Shown here one piece after another: positions 35,801 through 43,049 of a stretch of 64,000 nt of DNA (its first letter is position 1; every line of letters starts with the position of its first letter). The stretch is taken from contig JAGTRU010000003.1 of the NCBI GenBank assembly GCA_018261905.1, positions 80,421-144,420 of the forward strand. The letters are read 5' to 3'. This DNA is from Pseudomonadota bacterium. Lineage in GTDB: Bacteria > Pseudomonadota > Gammaproteobacteria > Burkholderiales > Rhodocyclaceae. A program made the translations under genes and the position numbers. The notes under the pieces were generated by a model that was not told the origin of the DNA, did not search any database, and saw only the letters and a list, made by a program, of their open reading frames with translations.

Positions 35801-36289
35801 AAAAATCGCTTCCCAGGCTTTGGCGCGCTCGCCGGCCAGCTCGAAATTGCCGTTGATCAGGGCCTCGCCGACATCGCCGAGATGGGCGCCGGAGAGCGCG
35901 ATCAAGCCGTCGCAGCCGATTTCCGTAAACCACTCGCGCCGCACTTCGGCGCGGTCACGCCGCCCTTCGACCAGATAAGCCTTGCTCAGCAATTCGCACA
36001 ATTGCTGGTAGCCGGCCCGGTTGCGCACCAGCAGCAGCAAACGATAGGCGTCCTCGGGCGCTTCCGGATTGCTGATCCAGACATCGACCCCGGCCACCGG
36101 CTTGACCCCCTTGCCGCGCCCGCCGCTGTAGAACTTGACGAGACCGAACAGGTTGCCGAGGTCGGTCAGCGCCATGGCCGGCATGCCATCGGCCGCGGCG
36201 CGCTTGACGGCATCGCCGAGGCGGACGATGCCATCGGTGACGGAATATTCGGAATGGAGACGAAGGTGGACGTAGCGCGGGGAATTCAT
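32846..36289 (-). CDS. dnaE: DNA polymerase III alpha subunit
   Basis: The 1147-residue replicative polymerase catalytic subunit. It opens with the PHP domain (YVHLRLHSEYSVTDG). The polymerase core has RGSGAGSLVAYSLRITDLDP and the catalytic aspartates in MPDFDVDFCQDNR, followed by the fingers and the helix-hairpin-helix region (NYRFEP, IRYGLGAVKGTG). The OB fold is VVVGVRTQMTRRGKMLFVQL, and a C-terminal tau-binding part follows. The length is close to E. coli DnaE (about 1160). The ATG at 36289 begins the recognised MNSPRYVHLRL; ten upstream in-frame residues are unsupported. Shine-Dalgarno complementarity is weak. Confidence 0.98.
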   Translation of the reverse strand: MNSPRYVHLRLHSEYSVTDGIVRLGDAVKRAAADGMPAMALTDLGNLFGLVKFYSGGRGKGVKPVAGVDVWISNPEAPEDAYRLLLLVRNRAGYQQLCELLSKAYLVEGRRDRAEVRREWFTEIGCDGLIALSGAHLGDVGEALINGNFELAGERAKAWEAIFPGAFYLEVQRYGQPQQEAIVQQTADLAGETGLPLVATHPIQFMNRDDFQAHEARVCIAEGYVLGDHRRPKNYTEEQYFKSQAEMVELFADLPEALENSLEIAKRCNIELTLGKNFLPQFPIPPGMTIDEFLIDEAEKGLEVRLAELYPDPAVRAQRRPEYDERLKFECNTIVQMGFPGYFLIVADFIVWAKQNGVPVGPGRGSGAGSLVAYSLRITDLDPLAYALLFERFLNPERVSMPDFDVDFCQDNRWRVIEYVRHHYGEDAVSQIATFGTMSSKAVIRDVGRVFGLPYSMCDRISKLIPIVQNKPVSLAEALEQEPQLREMMEGDGDGETIRELFDLAGRLEDLTRNVGMHAGGVLIAPGKITDFCPIYQATGSDASTVSQFDKDDVEKVGLVKFDFLGLRNLTIIELAVEYIRRMTGEKLDLMSLGFTDPAAYQILRKGNTTAIFQVESEGMKKLLKKLEPDRFEDIIAVLALYRPGPLGSGMVDDFILRKKGKQEIDYFHPDLTACLSPTYGVIVYQEQVMQISQIIGGYTLGGADMLRRAMGKKKAEEMAKHRATIAEGAAKKGYDPALAERLFDLMTKFAEYGFNKSHTAAYAVVTYHTAWLKAHHCAAFMAATMSSDMDNTDSVKIFYEDTLANNVKMLGPDVNASNYRFEPVDRQTIRYGLGAVKGTGEQAVNDILRARDAGGPFKDLFDFCQRCDKRMVNRRTIEALIKAGAFDGIDSDRHKLLASVGIAMDFAEQTERNAMQTSLFDIGDVAADHAPQYVSVKPWDEKEQLMQEKTALGFFFSGHPYNTCKKELSRFVRRPLNQLQPGKELTTLAGVVVGVRTQMTRRGKMLFVQLDDGTGMIEVTVFNELFEAERAKIVTDEVLIIEGKVRYDEFSGGNSVTADKLMTVGEARARFAKHLLLRMNGSSDARKLKSLLLPFAPGPALVRIHYSNAQAECDILLGEMARVRLDDMLLEALNSWLKPENVEIVY

Positions 36290-36306
36290 GGCTGCAATTT
36301 TACCGC

Positions 36307-36331
36307 GCCCGACCGCCACCTCCGGTCGGGC
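36307..36331. other. Hairpin between the GGDEF-EAL gene and dnaE
   Basis: GCCCGACC (36307-36314) and GGTCGGGC (36324-36331) form a perfect 8-bp stem with a nine-base loop. A T run (36336-36342) follows on the plus strand, whereas the flanking genes are on the minus strand, where no T run follows. It may be a weak bidirectional signal or an mRNA-processing hairpin. Confidence 0.45.
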
Positions 36332-36340
36332 GACAGTTTT

Positions 36341-38902
36341 TTATCGGGCCGGCGCCTGCCAATCGACCGGCAACAGCTCGCGGCCCGGGCGCCCGATGTA
36401 GTAACCCTGGGCGCACTCGATTTCCAGCTTGACCAGTTCGTCCAGCACTTCGGCCGATTCGACGTACTCGGCGACGACGGTAATGCCCATCTCGCGCGCC
36501 AACGCCCGGATGCTGGTGACGAAGGCATGATCCTTCTCGCTGTTCAGCATATTGGCAATGAAATCGCCCTCGATTTTCAGGTAATCGATCGGGAAGCGGC
36601 GCAGGTAATGGAAGGACGAGAACCCCGAGCCGAAATCGTCGATCGCCAGCTTGAAGCCATCGCTCTTCAGGTCGTTGAGGAAACGTTCGAGCACGGCCAG
36701 GCTCTTCACCGTATCGCGTTCGGTGATTTCGAAAACGATGTTCTGCGGCGGAATGCCGCTGCGCTCGATGATGCGGCGCAAATCGCGGGCAAATTCATTG
36801 AGAATCAGGGCGCGCGGCGACAGGTTGATGAATATTTCGCCGCGATGGCCCTGCGCCGACAGCACGGTCAGCGCCTGTTCGATGACCAGCATGTCGAGCT
36901 TGTGGATGACCCCCATTTTTTCGGCGATTTCGACGAACTCGTCGGCGCGGATGATTTCGCCATTCAGCTCGATGCGCGACAACACTTCGTAAGCCACGAT
37001 CTTGTGTTCGGCGACATTGAGAATCGGCTGGAAGTAAGGAATGACGCGCCGCGCCTCGATGGCTTCGAGGACCATGACGCTCTTCTGCGAGATGTCGCGG
37101 AAAATATCGACGACGTCTTCCTGGGTCGGCACGGCGACCTGCCCTTTGCCGCCGGCCTTGGCCCGGTACATCATGTTGTCGGCGAAGAGCAGCAGGTCCT
37201 TGGCCGTCTCGGCATGGTCCGGATAGACGGCCAGACCGATCGATGCCGTGCCGCGCAGCCGGCTGCCATCCGGCGCCGGCACCTCGATCGCTTCGACCGC
37301 CCGGCGAACCCGCTCGGCAATCGTCGCCACCGCCTCGGCGTCGGCTTCCGGCAAGAGGGCGACGAACTCGTCGCCGCCGTAACGGGCGAGGATGTCGCCG
37401 TCGCGCAATGCCGCCTGGACCTTGCGGGCGAGCGTCTGCAAGTAGGTATCGCCAATGGCATGACCGTAGTTGTCATTGACCAGCTTGAAATTGTCGAGAT
37501 CGATCAGCAACAGGCCGAAACTGTAGCCATGGCGTTGGGCGCGGCCGATTTCGTAGGAGCTCAACTCCCAGAAAACACGCTGGTTGAAGAGATCGGTCAG
37601 CGGGTCGCGGGTCGCGTAATACTCGAGGTCGCGGGTGTACTTGTAGATCGCCTTGACCGAGCCGACGACATTGAGCAACGTCGATAGGATACTCTCCATC
37701 ACCAGGTAGCGGGTTTCGTCCTCGAGCATGCCGGCATGCACGCCGATGCCGACGATACCGCCGATCTTCGGCCGATCGACGAAGAAGGATTTGACGCGCA
37801 CGGCAACCTCCGCTTCCGACAGTTCGACGGTCGCGCCATGCAGATCGGCGATGTGGTGATGCACGTTGCACGCCGTGATGTCGGCGAAGGCATTCAGCCG
37901 GGTCAGTTCCGCCCGGATGTACTTTTCCATCATGCTCCGGGTCGGGTTGGCGACCGGGCCGCACCAGAATATTTCCAGGTCGAACAGTTCATCGTCGATC
38001 TTGAATACCGAGAACAGCGTATGGGCGGTAATCACGCTATTGATTTCGATCAGCAGGCGACCGACGTAGTCGCGCCAGTCGCGGACCACCTCGGAAGTAA
38101 TGACGAATTTTTCGAGCAGGCCGATTTCGAAAGTCAGGATGTCCTTGTCCACGGCGATGGTGCGCAATTTTTCGAGCAGCCGGCCAAGGGCCGCGACGAC
38201 GCGGTTGAGTTCGACGAAACCGAGATCGTTCTCGGCGATGGCGATATGGCGCAGGTCGCCGACCGCATTGACCTGTTCGAAGCCGGCCAGCAAACGCTCG
38301 ACCGAACCTTCGATGCGGCGCCCGACCCACCACACCGCCCCCAGTGCCAGCAGCCCGGCGAGCGGCAACAGGATGGCGAAAGCCAGGCCCAGCGAATGCC
38401 GGGCGTCGGCCAGCAGGCTGGCGTATTCCTGGCGCACCTCGACGGCCCCCAGCACCGCCCCCGGCGTGGCGTTGACGTGGCAGCGCAGGCAACGCTCTTC
38501 GGCGACCAGCGGATAGATATGGCGGGCATATTCCGCCGTATCCCGGCGCGACGCCCCGCCCCCGGCAAAGACCGACTGGAGTTCGGCATCGAGCGGCGGT
38601 TGTGCGATTTCATGGAACAGTTCGACAACCAGCGGGCCGCGATAAATCTGGATGGTCAGCCCGCTCTCCTTGCCGGCCTCGGCTGTCGCCTGCAGGAAGG
38701 CATCGACCTGGCTGCGCCGCCAGCCCTGGCTCATCAACTGGTACATCGAGGCAAAGGCGATGCGGGTGGTGGCTTCCGAAGTGCGGGCCGCGTTGGCCCG
38801 CACCACGCTGTCAAAAACGCGATCCAGGGACCAATAGGCGCCGCCGAAAAAAAATGCGGCAACGATGGCCGAAGTCAAAAATACAAAATGTTTAATCCGC
38901 AT
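36341..38902 (-). CDS. Membrane GGDEF-EAL protein with periplasmic haem-c sensor
   Basis: An 853-residue c-di-GMP enzyme. Two membrane helices (about 7-27 and 170-193) flank a periplasmic domain with CLRCH at 138-142, a covalent haem c site, in a layout like Tll0287/DUF3365 haem sensors. Then come a HAMP-like segment and a cytoplasmic GAF-like region (about 240-430). GGDEF follows with YGGDEF intact near residue 505, so diguanylate cyclase activity is likely. EAL (about 590-840) has YEVLSR in place of EAL, FEITER, AIDDFGSGFSS and QGYYIGRP, and most catalytic positions are kept. It probably converts redox or gas sensing into c-di-GMP changes. Its stop is 51 bases before the dnaE start. Confidence 0.88.
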   Translation of the reverse strand: MRIKHFVFLTSAIVAAFFFGGAYWSLDRVFDSVVRANAARTSEATTRIAFASMYQLMSQGWRRSQVDAFLQATAEAGKESGLTIQIYRGPLVVELFHEIAQPPLDAELQSVFAGGGASRRDTAEYARHIYPLVAEERCLRCHVNATPGAVLGAVEVRQEYASLLADARHSLGLAFAILLPLAGLLALGAVWWVGRRIEGSVERLLAGFEQVNAVGDLRHIAIAENDLGFVELNRVVAALGRLLEKLRTIAVDKDILTFEIGLLEKFVITSEVVRDWRDYVGRLLIEINSVITAHTLFSVFKIDDELFDLEIFWCGPVANPTRSMMEKYIRAELTRLNAFADITACNVHHHIADLHGATVELSEAEVAVRVKSFFVDRPKIGGIVGIGVHAGMLEDETRYLVMESILSTLLNVVGSVKAIYKYTRDLEYYATRDPLTDLFNQRVFWELSSYEIGRAQRHGYSFGLLLIDLDNFKLVNDNYGHAIGDTYLQTLARKVQAALRDGDILARYGGDEFVALLPEADAEAVATIAERVRRAVEAIEVPAPDGSRLRGTASIGLAVYPDHAETAKDLLLFADNMMYRAKAGGKGQVAVPTQEDVVDIFRDISQKSVMVLEAIEARRVIPYFQPILNVAEHKIVAYEVLSRIELNGEIIRADEFVEIAEKMGVIHKLDMLVIEQALTVLSAQGHRGEIFINLSPRALILNEFARDLRRIIERSGIPPQNIVFEITERDTVKSLAVLERFLNDLKSDGFKLAIDDFGSGFSSFHYLRRFPIDYLKIEGDFIANMLNSEKDHAFVTSIRALAREMGITVVAEYVESAEVLDELVKLEIECAQGYYIGRPGRELLPVDWQAPAR

Positions 38903-39043
38903 GGTCCCTACCCAGCAAGCTTTTGGCGATTATCCCTTATTTGGCAGAGCGGGGAATCCGTAATTTCGGGCGGCAAGCCGGTTAGAATTTGGCCCCATGC
39001 GCTTGCTCCAGCCCCCCTCCCTTCCTTTCGCCACCGCTTTCGC

Positions 39044-40150
39044 GTGATCGCGCTGACCACCGTCCGGCGCCGCTGGCTGCCCGTCGCGCTCTTCGCCGGC
39101 GCCCTGGCCGCCGCCTGGTGGCGGGTCCCCAATCCGGCCCCGAGCCGTTTCGCGCCGCCGGCAGCCGCCGCCGCGCCGCTGCCGGCAATGTTCACCAGCG
39201 CCCTGTTGCCTGCCGGCACGCACCCCGGCGAGAGCAGCCTGACCCAGTTGGCGGACGGCCGGATCGCCGCCGCCTGGTCGGCCGACGACACCCAGGAGCC
39301 GCCCGAACGGCGTCTGCTCTTCAGCATCCGGGAAGCGAGCGGCTGGCGCCCGCCGCTCGTCATCGCCAGCCGGGCCAGCACGGCCGGCGGCACCTTCGCC
39401 CATGAACGCGACATCGGCAACCCGCTGCTTTACGCCGAAGGCGGCTGGCTGCACCTGTGGTACACCGGGCGCAGCGGCTGGGCCGGCCGCTCGCTCAAGC
39501 ACAGCGTATCGACCGACGGCGGCAAGCGCTGGGCGACAACGGTAGCCATCCGTAGCGCACCGCTGGCCAGCGGCGTCCGCCTCGGCGCGCCGCCGATCAC
39601 ACTGGCCGACGGCGGCCTGGGACTACCGATCGCCAGCGACGGCTGGGCCAGTTACGGCGAATATCTGCGCCTGGCACCGACCGGCGAAATTCTCGACAAG
39701 CAACGCCTGGCCCAGCCGCAGGCGGCGTTGCTGCCGGCCGTCGTCGCCCTCGACGAGCAGCGCGGCCTGGCCTTGTTACCGGCCGCCGGTCAGATCCTGA
39801 CCGCCGTCACCACCGACGGCGGCCTGACGTGGCCGGCCGCGGCGGCGCTGCCGGTAGCCAATCCGAAGACGCCGCTGGCCCTGCTCCGCCTGCCGAGCGG
39901 CCGCCTGCTGCTCGCCGGCAACCGGCCGGAGGGCCGCGCCACGCTCGGCTTGTGGCTGTCGAGCGACGCAGGAAAAACCTGGCAGAGCAGCCATACCCTG
40001 GAAAACGCCGCCGACGGTGCCGCCGAATTCAGCGACCCCAGCCTGCTGCTCGGCCGCGACGGTCGCCTGCATCTGACCTATAGCTGGCGTCGGCAAGGCA
40101 TCAAGTACCTCAGTTTCAGCGAAGCCTGGCTCGACGGAACGCCACCATGA
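39044..40150 (+). CDS. BNR/Asp-box repeat (sialidase-like) exported protein
   Basis: A 368-residue protein with an N-terminal signal anchor (WLPVALFAGALAAAWW) and a beta-propeller of the sialidase type. Three Asp-box motifs are visible: STDGGKRW, TTDGGLTW and SSDAGKTW. This is a fold assignment; catalytic residues of true sialidases were not verified, so activity on sialic acid is not claimed. The frame is open far upstream, but only as antisense to the GGDEF-EAL gene. The GTG at 39044 just before the anchor is the best start. A 16-codon ATG frame (38997) ends by overlapping it as GTGA, which may couple translation. The stop overlaps the next small frame as ATGA. Confidence 0.75.
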   Translation: MIALTTVRRRWLPVALFAGALAAAWWRVPNPAPSRFAPPAAAAAPLPAMFTSALLPAGTHPGESSLTQLADGRIAAAWSADDTQEPPERRLLFSIREASGWRPPLVIASRASTAGGTFAHERDIGNPLLYAEGGWLHLWYTGRSGWAGRSLKHSVSTDGGKRWATTVAIRSAPLASGVRLGAPPITLADGGLGLPIASDGWASYGEYLRLAPTGEILDKQRLAQPQAALLPAVVALDEQRGLALLPAAGQILTAVTTDGGLTWPAAAALPVANPKTPLALLRLPSGRLLLAGNRPEGRATLGLWLSSDAGKTWQSSHTLENAADGAAEFSDPSLLLGRDGRLHLTYSWRRQGIKYLSFSEAWLDGTPP

Positions 40151-40317
40151 CCCCGGAAAACCCAATTGAAATGCCGAGACGCAGAGATGCCGAGGAAAAG
40201 CGAAGGCTTGCCCGGACTGTTCGGGCCGCCTTCCGGGGCAGCGACAAAAACCAGGCGAGCAACAGTTTTCACGCTCTTCTCTGCGCCATTGCGGCTCTGC
40301 GGCAAGGTCTAGGATGA
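40147..40317 (+). other. Inverted-repeat-rich spacer that keeps a 56-codon frame open
   Basis: An ATG overlapping the previous stop (ATGA, 40147-40150) opens 56 codons that end in a TGA overlapping the next gene's ATG (ATGA, 40314-40317). The encoded peptide is Arg/Ala-rich and unfamiliar. The DNA looks like a small repeat: a left part with gagacgcagagatgccgag and a right part whose reverse complement is similar (gcagagccgcaatggcgcag) near 40285-40310. A short repetitive insertion that preserves coupling between the flanking genes explains it better than a real protein, but a small peptide cannot be excluded. Confidence 0.35.
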
Positions 40318-40862
40318 ACCCACTCGCCGCCTACGGCCTGCTCGCCCACGGACTGATTTTCGGAGCGCTGACCGCCCTTCTGCCGCTCGGCCAACTGCGT
40401 TCCCGGGCCGCCCTGGCGGCAACGGCGGTCGCCCTGCTGGGCGGCATCGCCCCCCTGCTGCTCGGCACCTTCGGCGCCCCCTCGCCGACCCTGCTGCAAC
40501 TCGCCCTGCTCCACCTGGCCGGGCGCCAGCCCTCGCCCCTCTCCGGGCGAGCCGCCCTCGGACTGCTGCTCTTTGCCCTGATGTATTACCCGGCGGCGCT
40601 CGGCTGGGGGCCATTTGATCCCTATGCCCTGGGCTATCAGCCCTGGCCGCTGCTCGCCGCCCTGCTGCCGCTGGCCGGCGCCCTTTGCTGGCGCCGCCTC
40701 GATAGCTGGCTGCTGATCCTGGCCGTCGATCTCGCCGCCTATGCCGGCGGCCTCTTCGGCAATCTCTGGGATGCCCTGTTCGATCCGCTGCTGGTCCTGC
40801 TGGCCCTGGTCGTGGTCGGCCGCCAGGGCGTCCGGCGCTTTATCGCGTCAAGGAATCGCTGA
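40314..40862 (+). CDS. Polytopic membrane protein, unknown function
   Basis: A 182-residue, very hydrophobic protein with about five membrane helices (AYGLLAHGLIFGALTALLPL, ALAATAVALLGGIAPLLLG, ALGLLLFALMYYPAALG, PLLAALLPLAGALCW, DPLLVLLALVVVGRQGV). I do not recognise a characterised family. It follows the BNR-repeat gene in the same orientation through a pair of ATGA overlaps, suggesting they act together, for example as an envelope module. Its 3' end overlaps the convergent two-receiver gene by 23 bases. Confidence 0.7.
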   Translation: MNPLAAYGLLAHGLIFGALTALLPLGQLRSRAALAATAVALLGGIAPLLLGTFGAPSPTLLQLALLHLAGRQPSPLSGRAALGLLLFALMYYPAALGWGPFDPYALGYQPWPLLAALLPLAGALCWRRLDSWLLILAVDLAAYAGGLFGNLWDALFDPLLVLLALVVVGRQGVRRFIASRNR

Positions 40863-41643
40863 TCAATTTGCGGATATTGCCGCCTTCGAACGGCTTGTCG
40901 CAAATCGCCGAAACACCGGCCCGTTCGACCGCCGCCAGGCGTCCCATGTTCTGCTCGCCGGTCACCATCAGGACCGGCACGCTGTTCTGCCAGCTTTGCG
41001 TGCGGATGTATTCGGTAAGTTCGCGACCATCCATTTCCGGCATGTTGTAATCGGTGATCACCAGATCGACCATGGTTTCCTGCAGCAGCGCCACCGCCTC
41101 CTTGCCATTGACCGCCTCGGAGATGCGTTCGATGCCAAGCTCGGTGAGCAGCCGGCGCAGGTAATTGCGCGAGGCCAGGCTGTCGTCCACGAGCAGCACG
41201 CGCAAACCTTCGATTTCCGCGAAATCGACATCGTCCGGCGGATTCAGGTAATCGGCGGCGGCATACAGGGCGCGCGCCAGTTGCTGCTCGGAGAAAGGCT
41301 TGCCGACGATACTGCAGGCCCCCGACTGGCGCACCGGCTCCAGCACCTGCGGCCGCGTCTCGCTGGAAATCAGGATGAAGGGCACCGGATCGAGCACCGG
41401 ATCGTCCCGCATCGCCGACACCAGTTCGGTGCCCGCCATGTCCGGCAGGTACAGGCTGCTGATCACCACCAAACCATCGACGCGCCCTTCGGTCATCGCC
41501 GCCAGCGCCTCGGCGGCCGTCTGCAAGACTTTGATCTGGCGCACGCCGAGGTGCTGCAACATGCGATTGACCAGGCCGGCCTGCATGTGGGAGGGCTCGA
41601 CAAGCAGAACGGAAATATCGGCCAGGGATGTACTGAGAGCCAT
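40840..41643 (-). CDS. Two-receiver response regulator, first receiver degenerate
   Basis: A 267-residue protein of two CheY-like domains and no output domain. In the N-terminal domain (about 10-130) the acidic pair is replaced (LLVEPSHMQ) and the phospho-acceptor position reads VISSLYLPDM with Ser63 instead of Asp, although Lys in VGKPFSE is kept. The C-terminal domain (about 147-265) is complete: LVDDS, D198 in ITDYNMPEMDG, VTGE, DKPF. Only the second domain should be phosphorylated. It could be a phosphorelay or chemotaxis/biofilm output adaptor. It ends overlapping the convergent membrane-protein gene. ATG 41643 starts the domain cleanly. Confidence 0.88.
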   Translation of the reverse strand: MALSTSLADISVLLVEPSHMQAGLVNRMLQHLGVRQIKVLQTAAEALAAMTEGRVDGLVVISSLYLPDMAGTELVSAMRDDPVLDPVPFILISSETRPQVLEPVRQSGACSIVGKPFSEQQLARALYAAADYLNPPDDVDFAEIEGLRVLLVDDSLASRNYLRRLLTELGIERISEAVNGKEAVALLQETMVDLVITDYNMPEMDGRELTEYIRTQSWQNSVPVLMVTGEQNMGRLAAVERAGVSAICDKPFEGGNIRKLISDSLTR

Positions 41644-42029
41644 GCGCTCACTCCGGAAGGCAGGGGAATGAGCGCACTATAGCAGCCCGTCGCCGGCGGG
41701 TGACAGCCTTCGGCGCAGCGGCCCGGCGGCCTCGCTCAAAGGCGCAAGCGGGCGGCGATGGCGGCAACCTGCGGGCTGGCCGCCCCCGAGCTCGCCGCCG
41801 GCCGCCTGATCGAAAAGGAAATCGCGGCACTGACCGCCGGACTGTAGAAGGCCGATGGGCCGCCGATGCTGGCGCCGCTCGCGGCCCTCCGAGGACCACT
41901 GCGTGGCGACTGGCGACCGCTAACCCGGATTTCGCCGCCGCTCGGCCGGGCATTTCTATAATTTCCCGAGAAAAGATGGGAAATCATCTTTCGCCATCGC
42001 CTGCACTACCCGCCACCAGGAGAACGATC
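41644..42029. other. Gene-free stretch before the CC-motif protein gene
   Basis: No gene is supported. The plus strand holds a short Ala-rich frame ending in LIEKEIAALTAGL at a stop near 41847, which could be the tail of a lost gene but is too short to identify. The last part is GC-poor and carries the ribosome-binding site caggag for the gene at 42030. Confidence 0.35.
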
Positions 42030-42314
42030 ATGCTCAGCCTTGCCGAGGATGCCCTGGCGCTCATCGCCGAGCGCCAGCAGCCGGTTTTCATTGACCTACC
42101 GCCGACCATCGAAGCCTGTTGCCTGGAAATCACCACCTGCCCCGAGGTCCGTTTCGGGACGCCGCGCAATCCAGACCAGCATGCGCCAATGCGCATTCAG
42201 GGCGTGGAAATCTTTGTGCCGCAAGGCTTCCCGAGCACACCGAAGCTGTTGATCCGGACGCGGAAGTTCTTCGGCCGAAAACGCCTGGTTCTCGCGGGCT
42301 GGAAACTGGTCTGA
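42030..42314 (+). CDS. Small CC/Se-motif-like protein
   Basis: A 94-residue soluble protein. The pattern EACCLEITTCPEVRFGTP, then IQGVEIFVPQGF and a C-terminal LAGWKLV, resembles the small 'CC/Se motif' family in which one of the paired cysteines can be selenocysteine in some genomes. Here both are ordinary cysteine codons (tgt tgc) and no TGA is present. A thiol-redox or metal-binding role is plausible but unproven. AGGAG precedes the ATG; the longer upstream frame is noncoding. It converges with the LytTR regulator gene, 21 bases apart. Confidence 0.6.
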   Translation: MLSLAEDALALIAERQQPVFIDLPPTIEACCLEITTCPEVRFGTPRNPDQHAPMRIQGVEIFVPQGFPSTPKLLIRTRKFFGRKRLVLAGWKLV

Positions 42315-42335
42315 ACTTGGCCAGCCGGCAGAACG

Positions 42336-43049
42336 TCAGCGTAAACCCAGTTTTTCCTTGAGTTCGCCGAGCAGGCGCCGACTGACTGGTACGTGGTGAT
42401 TGTTGCGGGTAATGATTTCGACGGTGCCGGCTTCGAGAAAGCTGATTTCCTTGATCTGATCGGGATTGACCAGATGCTGGCGATGGCAGCGCAGCATCGG
42501 GGTCTTTTCTTCCAGGGTGCGTAGCGTCAGTTCGGTGAAATGCTCGCTGCCGTTGCTGATGGTGACGTAGACACCACTGGCTTTTGAGGTGGCGTACTCG
42601 ATGTCGTCGATCTTGATCAACAGCAGCCGATGGTGGCCGGGACAGGGAATCTGCTTGAGCGGCGCCGCCGCGTTGAACAGCGCCGGGCTGGGCGTGCGGT
42701 CGCGGCGCAGGCGCTTCAGGGTGAGCTCGAGGCGAGCCGGATCGATGGGCTTCAACAGGTAGTCGAAGGCATTCTGATCGAATGCCTGCAGCGCGTATTC
42801 GTTGAAGGCGGTGAGAAACACGACGCGCGGCATTTTCTCGGGATCGAGCATGCTCAACATTTCCAGGCCGCTGATCCGCGGCATCTGGATGTCCAGGAAA
42901 ATCACCTCGGGGTTGAGCCGGTTGATCGCGGCAATGCCTTCGATGGCGTTGGCGCTTTGCCCGAGAATCTCGATATCGGGCTCATTGGCGAGCAGACGGG
43001 CGATTTCTTCGCGCGCCGGCAACTCGTCGTCGATGATCAGGACTTTCAT
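42336..43049 (-). CDS. LytTR-type response regulator (BtsR/YehT-like)
   Basis: A 237-residue regulator with receiver (IIDDELPAREEI, phospho-acceptor D53 in VIFLDIQMPRISG, KPI) and a C-terminal LytTR DNA-binding domain (about 135-235: HHRLLLIKIDDIEYATSKAS, MLRCHRQHLVNPDQIKEI, VPVSRRLLGELKEKLG). Its ATG overlaps the stop of the LytS-type kinase gene as ATGA, so they form one two-component system. E. coli BtsR, of this class, activates the pyruvate transporter gene btsT through direct repeats; similar repeats occur here upstream of the CstA-type transporter gene. ATG 43049 starts MKVLIIDDE; upstream in-frame residues belong to the kinase tail region. Confidence 0.9.
   Translation of the reverse strand: MKVLIIDDELPAREEIARLLANEPDIEILGQSANAIEGIAAINRLNPEVIFLDIQMPRISGLEMLSMLDPEKMPRVVFLTAFNEYALQAFDQNAFDYLLKPIDPARLELTLKRLRRDRTPSPALFNAAAPLKQIPCPGHHRLLLIKIDDIEYATSKASGVYVTISNGSEHFTELTLRTLEEKTPMLRCHRQHLVNPDQIKEISFLEAGTVEIITRNNHHVPVSRRLLGELKEKLGLR

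Noticed and set aside
39044..40150. Naming the BNR-repeat protein a sialidase
   Set aside because: Asp boxes define the propeller fold only; the catalytic arginines, Tyr and Asp were not confirmed.
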